Shown one piece after another: positions 56,301 to 64,000 of a stretch of DNA of 64,000 nt; position 1 is the stretch's first letter; every line of letters starts with the position of its first letter. Where the stretch lies: positions 887,501 to 951,500 of the forward strand of contig JAESUZ010000468.1 of NCBI GenBank assembly GCA_017311185.1, read 5' to 3'. The notes beneath the pieces are model-generated. The model was not told where the DNA came from. It was given only the letters and a program-made list of their open reading frames with translations, and did no database searches. Position numbers and translations under genes: made by a program. The DNA is from Proteles cristata cristata (lineage: Eukaryota; Chordata; Mammalia; Carnivora; Hyaenidae).

Positions 56301-57404
56301 CCTGAGAGCCCTGCCCCAAACTTGATCCCGGGCTCTGGCTTCCCGAGGTCCGAGGCGTTCAGTCCCTGTGGTTTTCCACTGCTCAGCCTGCGGTACTTGC
56401 TGACGGCCGCCCCAAGACCCAAGACCTTCCGCTCGAGTCCCACCCTCTCCGCCTCCGAGCTGTCCGCCAACCACCGCCTTGGCCCTGTGTCCTGCCAGCC
56501 CCCACACCTCTGTCACCGGGACTCGTGCGGCCATGGGGCCCTGACCCGCCCCTGCCTCTGTCCCATCTGACCTTTGCAAAGCAGACAGTGTGACCATTAC
56601 GTGACTCCCTTGTTTGAACCACCGGGTGGTTCAGCTCGGGCAATAAAACTCAAGATCTCAAGGTCCTCAGCATGGCCTGCGGCTCCCGCCTCATCCCCGT
56701 TCCAGAAGCCACAGTCCCCCTGGCCTCCCTCCCTCGGATCCTGCCTGGAAGTCGTTACGTCCGCCCTTCTCCATGATGGGGACACCTGCCCCTCCCATGT
56801 CTGGTTAATCTCACTTTCCTCAGGTCTCTGGAAATCGTTACTCTTTCAAGGAAACCGTACTCTCAGTGGGGCCAGAACGACAACTCCTCTTGCCCTTAAC
56901 CCTCGGTAGCTTTTATCGTGTGTCATTGTCATGATCATATACTGACCCCTCCAGTGACCTGGCTGATATGTCCGCCCCTAGCAGGCCCCATGCCCAGAGA
57001 CAGGGACTGAGAAGCATGTAGTCATGGTCACAGACATTTGCTGAAGAGGAAGAAGTACCCACGTGACCCTCCACTGGCGAGATTTTAGCACAGAGGCTCA
57101 CAACGCCCTGGGGCAGAAGCAGGTGCCTGCGAAACAGGAAAGAGGGAGGAGAGTCACAGGGGAGAACAGAAGAGCATCCAGGAATTCGGGGGAGGGGGGT
57201 GCTGTGCTGAGAGCTTGGGTCTCCACTAGGGTGGGTGGCCGGCAGTGAGAAAGAAGGACGGGCCCTGCCCTGCACAGTTAAGGGCCCCTCCTCGCTGCTG
57301 CCCAGAGAACAGTCTCCAGGGGACGGAACAGGGGGCTGGTAGGGAGGTGTCTGCAACAGTCCAGGTCACATGAAGCACAACGGTGGCCACAGGGACTGTG
57401 AGAA
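56301..57404. other. Unassigned GC-rich sequence
   Basis: 56300-56560 is GC-rich with scattered CpGs. Open frames on both strands (56144-56909) mirror each other. Minus-strand frame 56913-57356 (147 codons) has no known relative. No gene. Confidence 0.35.
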
Positions 57405-57600
57405 GCGATTTGATTTTAGTTATTTCAGTGTTTGTACGGCTGTACAAGTTGAAGCCCTGATCTAACAAGCCCAACATCTGGGCCCCCTCAGAGGTGTTTT
57501 CCGCAGCTGCTTCTTTACCTACGTGGAGCCATGCTCGCCTGCTCCTCTGTGTGTCCCCTACTAATTTGCTGAAACCCAGACACTTCAGATAATAGAACTC
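57405..57600. repeat. Possible L1/HAL1-derived fragment
   Basis: 'cctgatctaacaagcccaac', 'atctgggccccctcagaggt' and 'gacacttcagataatagaac' resemble a phrase common in old L1-related repeats (tctgatctaacaagtccaacatctgggcc...ggacattttagataata). Assignment from memory. Confidence 0.35.
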
Positions 57601-57959
57601 AGCTCCCCAACCTCCAGAGTTTGTGCTCACAGTCACCTGTTGAGTTCTGCAGAATCTGACTTCTCTGTCATGGGCGACGACCAAGGTCTCTGCCTGGTTC
57701 ACTTTCCTGGAACGTCTAGGCCAGCAAGTCCTCGGGCTCCTTTTCACCCTTTCTGTGTGCTGGGGACACGGGGGGCATGAAGACCACTTACAAGTCTTCC
57801 TTTGACCCCTCTGCCCTCTTGTGCAGAAGCCAACCAGTGGTGTATCCCTGGGGACCTTTTCAGGTCTCTGCCAAGCACACGTACAGCCCTGTGCGTGCAG
57901 ACGGCTTTCCAGACCCCCAGGAATAAGTCAGAGTTTTCAAAACCCCTCATCTTGTTCCA
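57601..57959. other. Unassigned sequence
   Basis: No gene recognised. The minus-strand frame 57226-57747 (173 codons) crosses the L1-like piece and shows no known domain. Confidence 0.35.
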
Positions 57960-58560
57960 CAGATATTCCAGATATTTATTTTAAAAGATTTAGCAGGGGT
58001 CTTCTTTGCCCCAACTGGTACCGCAACTTGAGGCAGGTGTAATCGTTTGAAGTAACTGCAGCTAATTATTTTTGACAAATGCCCAGAATATAGGACCTTT
58101 CCAGGGAGCTCTGAGCTGGGTCAAACAATGCCTTGTGCATAAATGCTTTTCCAGGGAGTTCTGAGGCAGGCAGGACAGTGACAGCACTTTGGGGATGGGT
58201 CTTTCTCCGAGCCCCCAAGCCTCCTCGCTCCAGGCAGCTGGCCACCTTTCACAGACACTGTGTGTGTAGACCCCTGGGCTTTGAGGCTCTGGCAGAGTGG
58301 GGTGAGGGCGACCGGGGCATGAACACCACAAGCCAATGTCTTACCAAGGTCAGCAGGTTCCTGAATAAATGTTTTCCAGATTGTTATAAGGCTTTGATTC
58401 ATCTCCAGAGTTCTGGAAGAGGATGCCGTAAATAATTCTGTCAGGATTTTCATTCCTTTCTTGGGTGTGTAGATTATGGAAGCCCTCATGCCCCTTGAAA
58501 GCCCCACCCAAGAAGCGATTTGATTTTACAGATGTATTTGAAGCGGAGTCAAAGGGATTT
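57960..58560. promoter_or_regulatory. Candidate conserved non-coding region
   Basis: Two constrained-looking stretches, 57960-58090 ('gtaatcgtttgaagtaactg', 'cagctaattatttttgacaa') and 58370-58560 ('ccagattgttataaggcttt', 'gccgtaaataattctgtcag'), flank a GC-richer middle. No interspersed repeat lies inside. A short local duplication, 'ttccagggagctctgag' / 'ttccagggagttctgag', is at about 58099 and 58150. Enhancer-like by texture only. Confidence 0.35.
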
Positions 58561-59039
58561 TCCATAGATCTGGTTAAGGGAAATGAGACAAAGAAAGGAG
58601 TCAGGATAATTATAAGGTCTGGGTCCTAAAAACACTAGAAGATTAAAGTTGCTATTTACTGAAGTGGCCACAAATGAGAAGAAAGCAGATTTCTAGAGGG
58701 ATAAGGTGAGTGGATTTGGGGGCATATTGAATGTTACGTGTAAATCAGGCCTCCAGGTGGACCGGGCCGGCGGCCGTTGCAAACACAGGTCACAGTAAAG
58801 GGAAGGCATCACCTAGAAACAACCTTCCCAGCAATGGAACGGAGCAGCAGACCCAGACGGGACGGGTGATCCGCACAGAGGTCCCAGAACTAAGCCCTGG
58901 GGCATTCTGATGCGGGGGGGCCAGATGAGGGGACACAGCACAGAAGTTGGAAGTGACACAGAATCAGGACAAAGAAAGGCCAGCCAGCGACTGTCAGAAC
59001 GGGTGGTGGCTTCGGCGGGAGGGAGCCCAGGAACCAGCC
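58561..59039. other. Unassigned sequence
   Basis: 58600-58760 ('ggtgagtggatttgggggca') is loosely like an unnamed ancient repeat. Otherwise unique. It leads into the CpG island. Confidence 0.35.
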
Positions 59040-59940
59040 TTCAGATTCAGCAACCGGAGACCGTGTGTCATGGTGAAAAGCAGTGGGGAAGAGCCGTCCA
59101 CGTGGACGCCACGGACACAGCTCTGCAAGAAGTCGCTCTGCACGGGCAGCGGAAGAGGGGCAGGCTCACGAGCGAACAGCCTTGCCGCGAGGCGGCTCAA
59201 CACGCACCGTGGGTGGCCGTCGCCAGCACAGGGGCAGTGGTTCTTTCCAGAAGCCTCCTGGAACTCTGGGGCACTTGGTTTGCGCTCACACCGCGGCCAG
59301 GCAACGACTCTTCCTGCACGTGCGAGGAGACTGTAACCTGCCCCGGTCGCTCACCTTGACCTCAGGCCCCTGTGAAGGAGAAAGGTCTTCAGGGCGCACG
59401 GGGAAAGGAGCGTTGGAAACAAAGCACGCCGACAGGATTTTAGGACACGGGAGGGTGACACCGCCACGGACTAAGCCTGAAGTGACCTCCCAGCAATTGT
59501 GCGATTCGAGGCTTGGCACAAACAGCAGTGAGCACGGGACTATTCCACCGCAGTGAGCACGGGGACAGGTGCAGGGGGGGGCCCCAGTCTGGGGGCCGCG
59601 AGGGTCCAGGCCGAACCAGAGGACAAGCAGCCCTCCACAGGCCTGCTCTCGGGGAAGGAAGTGAAATACCCGCGATGCCTCTTCCGGCTCCTCCTTGGAA
59701 TCGCGGACACGTGTGACGAAGTTCTAAGGGGTGACGCGCACTTGCGAGGCGAGGCGCACCAGGGGACTCAAGGCTACGACGTCCACCCGGGAATGGTCGG
59801 GGGTGCGGCCCACGAGCACGTGCTGTCTGGCTCCTGCCTCCTGCAAACCAGGACCGCGGCCGCCGGCCGGCCCGTCTCCCCCTCGGGCCCTGCCCCGCGG
59901 CGCCGTCCCTCCTCCCGTCAATCTCTGCCGAAAGCCAACC
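59040..59940. promoter_or_regulatory. CpG island, about 0.9 kb
   Basis: By hand count about 75 CpGs fall in 900 bp of roughly 60-65% GC, close to the number expected without CpG loss. This is the strongest island in the window. Peaks are at 59100-59220, 59690-59820 ('gtgacgcgcacttgcgaggc') and 59850-59910 ('gaccgcggccgccggccgg'). Long mirror-image frames, 59553-60158 plus (201 codons) and 59440-60108 minus (222 codons), result from GC content and show no known domain. There is no TATA box. A promoter for an unseen first exon, or a regulatory island, is possible. Confidence 0.65.
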
Positions 59941-60224
59941 GCCAAGCTTTTGCCATTTGGCATTCCCAAAATGTGTTCCGTGTGGGTGATCTCGAAGATC
60001 CTTTTTTGTTCCCCCAGATATTCTTAAGGATGTTTTTATTTTCTCTAATCTCTGAAACCAGAGCAAAAGGTCCAAGCTGCCTTTCCTCCAGACGGACAGA
60101 ACCGACACTTAGAAACGCCAAAGAACAGGCAGCTGGCAGTGGGCTCCCAGGCTTCTGACCCCCAAGCACACCCCACGTCGGCCCCCCCAACCCCGCCCCT
60201 AGGCAGGCCCTACCCTGGAGTTTT
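59941..60224. other. Transition sequence between island and conserved block
   Basis: Contains 'ccatttggcattcccaaaat' (an NFI-like half-site region) and 'ttcttaaggatgttttattt'-type AT-rich words at about 60025. No gene. Confidence 0.35.
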
Positions 60225-60770
60225 AAGTTGCCTTCCTACAATATATATAGTTAGTCTTAATAAATAAATGGCTTGGACCACGCATTATATATCACTCAAA
60301 TCCACAAGGACACAAATTATGTATAGTACATCGGCTGTGTAATTTATTTATTAAGCAAAACGTGGATTTTGCACGCCTGCGTTTGGAGGCGCGGTCTGTC
60401 GCACGCAGCTAAACGATGTGTTCTTATTAGTCCTACTCAATTACCAAGTCATCCCTCTGCGCCGCAGATCTGTTAATGACGGTGCCACAGCGCTGCACCT
60501 ACAATACCTGTGATTTTAGTGATTCATAACCGCTCACTAAAACTGTGAAAATGATAAATTGACTGCCGTTGATTAAATGCCGCCAACAGTATGTTTCCTC
60601 CGTGTTTGTCGCAGTTCGGAGTGAGAGGAACAGCATTGCTCAAAATCATTTGAATATCTAATTAAGCCGAACCCTCGCTAGATATAAAGAACTCATCAGA
60701 AGACGAGAACGCAGAATAAAAGAAGGCTCGGCGGGAGAAGAGGGAGGAAATGGAATACTCAGTCTCGCGG
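60225..60770. promoter_or_regulatory. Strong candidate conserved regulatory element
   Basis: The cleanest enhancer-like block in the window. It is repeat-free and AT-rich yet keeps many CpGs ('cacgcctgcgtttggaggcg', 'cgcagctaaacgatgtg', 'taaatgccgccaacag'). Homeodomain/POU/forkhead-like words are dense: 'ggtaatttatttattaag'-type sequence near 60340, 'actcaattaccaagtcat' (60435), 'gttgattaaatgcc' (60568), 'atcatttgaatatctaatta' (60645). Retained CpGs in AT-rich DNA and site density together suggest long-term constraint. It lies about 300 bp from the CpG island, as at many developmental transcription-factor loci. The locus was not identified. Confidence 0.55.
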
Positions 60771-61079
60771 CCACATTGATTATGAGAAAATTGTCCGAAG
60801 AACCACTGGAAAGAGGTTTAAAGGGCAGGGGTGTCCGTCCCTCGACGCACCAGCAAAGCTGTCTGATGTCCTTGTCCTGTCTTGGGGTTCAGTCGTGGAC
60901 AACAGTGGGTTTCAATCACATCTAAGCAGCCCTGGGTGATGGCCTTTGAAACAGGAGCAGATTCATAGAGGCTTGGCAGGCGGGGGTGGGGTGCTGTGGA
61001 GGGAGAAGAGGGGAGGGGTTTTTTTCGAGCAGCTTCAAATGGCATCTCTTTGGCTTCTACCACAGTGAGAGGGTGTTTT
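60771..61079. other. Unassigned sequence
   Basis: No repeat or gene recognised. The minus-strand frame 60818-61063 is featureless. Confidence 0.35.
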
Positions 61080-61440
61080 AATGCTTCTGCATGACAAATG
61101 GCAGCAGAAAGGAAAATATCATTTCAAACAAAGATTAATTATCTTTATGGCTTCAGCTAACTTTTTCTCTCCTTAGATGAATCCATATAGAGCTCTTATA
61201 GCTAATATTCAAGCCAAGCACCGAGGACTCTCTTGCGCCAACACGGCTGCTAATTCATGCCGCTAAAGTGAGTACAGGATAATAAAAATAGATACGCAGT
61301 GAAGCTTGGTAATCTTATTAAGAGCAACGAGGAGGTGTTTATTTTCCTTTTTTGCAATTTTGAAATCAATTGAGAAATGTAAGCGGAAAATGATTTCTTT
61401 TGGAAATCAATCTTCCTAAATTAGACCATGTCCCTGAATG
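61080..61440. promoter_or_regulatory. Candidate conserved block around a possible exon
   Basis: Repeat-free sequence including 'caaagattaattatctttat' (61128), 'ggtaatcttattaagagcaa' (61308) and 'ttttgaaatcaattgagaaa' (61358), plus retained CpGs near 61230-61262. Its constraint-like texture extends well beyond the possible exon on both sides. Confidence 0.42.
61177..61267 (+). other. Possible 91-bp alternative or lncRNA exon
   Basis: Immediately upstream is a strong acceptor: a pyrimidine run and AG ('ctttttctctccttag', 61161-61176) with a branch-point-like 'gctaac' just before it. Immediately downstream is a strong donor, 'gtgagtacag' (from 61268). The enclosed 91 bp starts with ATG and reads 29 codons (MNPYRALIANIQAKHRGLSC...) to a TAA one base before the donor. 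The other two forward frames stop at once. 91 is not a multiple of three, so inclusion in a coding transcript would shift frame or stop translation, as poison exons do. It could equally be a non-coding RNA exon. The branch point is rather close to the AG (about 16 nt). No transcript evidence is available here. Confidence 0.35.
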
Positions 61441-63439
61441 TTTGAAGCACGGTATAAAACAAAAAAGGGGGGAAAAGGAGACTCTTTTAAATTTCAGAAT
61501 TTGAGTGTCTTTCATTTACGCTGAAAATCTCTGTTTTAAATTTTCCTTACATAAAGATAAAACTTTGCACAACGTCCCCATGGTGGCTTTAACCCTATTG
61601 TTTTAAAATGAAGGTGGAACACTGATTCTTAACAGCACAGAGCTATGTAACTGACCGTGAAGGAAGCACCATGTTTTAGATTGCCTTCGCCAATGCCAAT
61701 TTCACTCTTAAACTTAGACCTCTGCAGAGGGCGTTATGCTGAAACCTTAGTCCTTTGAATGGCTCACAAGAAACTTCATGGTATGAACTTTTACAGGCAT
61801 AACAAATTTCAAATTCTAGGACAGAACCCAAGCCCCAACAAATAGGTATCAATTTAAACATATTTAGTCTTGAAAGATGGGATGATTTCCTTTATGTCAA
61901 AAATCCCTGGTGTGCTTTTTAATGACGTTTAAAAATTTTATCCCCACAGCTGAAAGCAATTCCACGGTGTCCGGACAACCAGGATCTCAAGAATGTTGTT
62001 TGAATCCCTCCTAGTTACTTGAGCCTTCAATAAAATGCCTCACGTGGAGTCACAGACAGCCATTCACGTGGTTGAAAGGGCTGAGTTGGGCCTATTTGTT
62101 TCTTTTTGCTTGCGCTTCTACCGCAAAGTAAGAGTGTGAATTTGTTTCCCAAGGAAAGAAACTCATGGACATGCAGGTTCACAGGACGGTCAGAAGGGCC
62201 CAGCTGTGGAAGGGCTTCTCCAGAGAGACCCTCCCTCTAAGAGCCCCTGCAATGAGGGGCAGAAGGATCCAATGTCCTCATGGGTCTACCTAATTAATGC
62301 AAAGAATTCATTCTCTGCACCTTAGAGTCAACATCTCTAAGATGACTACGCTGGGCTTGAAGAGGGTCTGGGTCTCCATCCTTACCTACCTTCTAGACTC
62401 TTCTCACCAGCCCCAAGACCCTCTTCACACCGGTGTCCTTGGAGAGGTTCCCGGTGCCGAGCTGGCAGCCAGCAATCCGTCAGCGTGTGCTGGGCACACT
62501 CCAGTGGCATCTCAAATGAGAGTCGCTTCCGAGGTCCCTGATCCAATGTGATTAATTGTTCACCCACCAGAACACGTGCATAATTTATAGCGCTCTGGGG
62601 ATGGCCTCCACTTCCCTTCTGTACCCCTTCTCTGGCGCACTTTGCTGGGTAAAAAGCCTACTCACTCTGCCCATCTCTACCAGGTGTTCTTTGAATAACG
62701 ACCCTGTGTTGGTGTGATTTCTTCAGCCAACACCCCTAATATTTACTCGCATGTTATTAGGACCAAAAAGTAGACAGAGAGGGCAGGTTAAAGTTGTCAC
62801 AGGGAAGGGACCACAGAAACACAAAGGCTCACGATACCCTCTCTCAGCCCTCACTAGACGAAGACCTAGCCAGGTAGTCCTTTTCTAGAAACTTCTGCTC
62901 CTTCATCAGCGATGCCAGGAACTCACCCTTCTCAGGTCTCCTGCTTTCTTCACTAGACTTGTAGGAAAACTTTTAAATACAAAATAGATTGAGGGGAGGG
63001 GAGGAGGAAGCCCCTGAATTCTGTTAAACAAAAACCCCAGAAGCACGAAATCTCCACAAAGGAAGTGGTGAAGCAGGCCTTTCGTGAGGCAATTTATACA
63101 GTGGAATTTAAATGCAAAGTTTCTTACAAGATTTTTCAGCTGTAAAGAGTAAATCTGTGAAAACATCCTTTTTTAACACCGGTGATGGTTACACAATTAG
63201 AAAGTGTCTGTTTTGCCTACCAGCTGTGCAGATAAGCAAATAAGAAGACATCGAGCCCCTACAATTACAAGCTGATTTTATAATAATGGCATTCTTAAAA
63301 AGTCCCTGGGAATAATCATTTTGTTAGTCCTGCAGCGAAGTCTCAAGGCATAATTTTCGAGGTAAGTTTTCGCCAGAGACCTCAGGTTTCAAATTTAAGG
63401 GCAGGGAGCTGGAATGTCTCATTATTTCATAATAGCCTA
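61441..63439. other. Unassigned segment
   Basis: No gene or named repeat over 2 kb. 61490-61640 and 63180-63310 are AT-rich and repeat-free. A G/A-rich patch ('gaggggaggggaggaggaag') lies at about 62991-63010. Confidence 0.35.
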
Positions 63440-64000
63440 GAGTTGCAACAGACGGGCGGGGTTTCCCTCCTGAGGGTCTGAAGCGCTCCGCAAGAAGGGG
63501 CTTCCACGCAGTCTGCAACCCCGACCCCGCACAGGTGCGGCAGAAGTGCTCCCCGGGGGGCTTCGGGGTCGGGTCGCGAGCGCTCAGGCTTCCACCGGCC
63601 CCTGGTGAGGCCAACGCCACCTGCTGGGGTCGGGGTGGGGGGAGGATGGGGGACCCAGAAGAACGATGGCTTTTATTTTTTATTGTGGGATAAAGTGACA
63701 TAGGATTATGCACCACAAATGGGAAAAGATTTTAAAGAGACAGAAGAGACGAACACCCGACTCCAAGCCGCAGAACCCTTTCAAGGAAGCGGCGGCCAGT
63801 GTACTGCAAAGGTTCCTCTTCGCCTTCTTGTTAGAAGAGAGTGTCTTCAGGACCCTGGGGCGCCGGCCACGGTGACGGCCGCAGTGCCCTGCGGGTGAAG
63901 CAACGGGACCCGCAGGCACCACGGGGTCAGCAGGGTGGACAGTTACAGGGGATCCCTGAGACCGGAGTCAGGTGGTCACCCCAGATCTGCCGGGCGCGTC
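63440..64000. promoter_or_regulatory. CpG-rich segment running off the window
   Basis: Two CpG-dense clusters lie at about 63450-63620 ('cggggtcgggtcgcgagcgc') and 63755-64000 ('ggcgccggccacggtgacgg'), separated by a CpG-poor AT-rich patch (63660-63740). Together they may be the start of a CpG island continuing beyond 64000. The minus-strand frame 63324-63716 shows no known motif. Confidence 0.45.

Noticed and set aside
59440..60158. 201- and 222-codon frames on opposite strands
   Set aside because: They are mirror frames over the CpG island with no known domain and run into AT-rich non-coding sequence.
60601..60630. Second acceptor-like site 'gtgtttgtcgcag' as an exon start
   Set aside because: The nearest GT donor would leave an exon of only a few bases, and the pyrimidine run is poor.

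Overview
This is mammalian nuclear DNA, almost certainly from a carnivoran of the cat-like branch (Feliformia). The diagnostic evidence is about 18 copies of a tRNA-derived Can-SINE whose head reads 'ggggcgcctgggtggct' with an 'aagcgtccgact' motif. This is the felid/feliform type and differs from the dog SINEC_Cf head. The copies lie on both strands, carry CT-rich segments and AAATAAA-type tails, and many have target-site duplications I could read directly. Species cannot be fixed from the sequence alone.

I recognise no protein-coding gene, tRNA or rRNA gene. The longest open frames (about 190-220 codons) lie in GC-rich or repeat sequence and match no family I know. The window reads as a gene desert or a very large intron/flank. 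It mixes retrotransposon debris with islands of repeat-free sequence that look like conserved non-coding regulatory DNA, and several orphan CpG-rich segments. Conservation was judged from texture only and needs an alignment.

Layout. 0-6 kb: unique sequence, a MIR, one young SINE, a hAT remnant, and a complete solo LTR (4785-5229) with TG...CA ends and 4-bp flanking duplications. 6-13 kb: two SINEs, candidate regulatory elements (6520-6860, 10240-10560, 11530-11960) and a CpG island (about 12195-12660). 13-24.5 kb: SINEs, antisense L1 3'-UTR pieces, CpG-rich patches, a 160-bp polypyrimidine tract and a 14-bp minisatellite. 24.5-35 kb: a sense-strand L1 graveyard, with one degraded ORF2-to-3'-UTR series (about 28.9-35 kb) interrupted by two SINEs, a possible Tigger-type transposase remnant and a MaLR-type LTR. 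35-42 kb: MIR, SINEs, a (CA)n tract and a candidate conserved block at 38.7-39.8 kb. 42-57.5 kb: an antisense L1 that may split a hAT element, an inverted pair of SINEs, a GATA microsatellite, more MIR/LTR debris and candidate conserved blocks. 57.5-64 kb: the most interesting part. A CpG island (59.04-59.94 kb) is followed by a repeat-free, homeodomain-motif-rich block (60.2-60.8 kb), then a 91-bp segment at 61177-61267 with a near-consensus splice acceptor and donor, and a further CpG-rich stretch that runs off the end.

Nothing here works together as a gene set. The only functional grouping I would propose, as inference, is a distal promoter/enhancer neighbourhood of a developmental regulator at 57.9-61.5 kb, with a possible alternative or lncRNA exon inside it.
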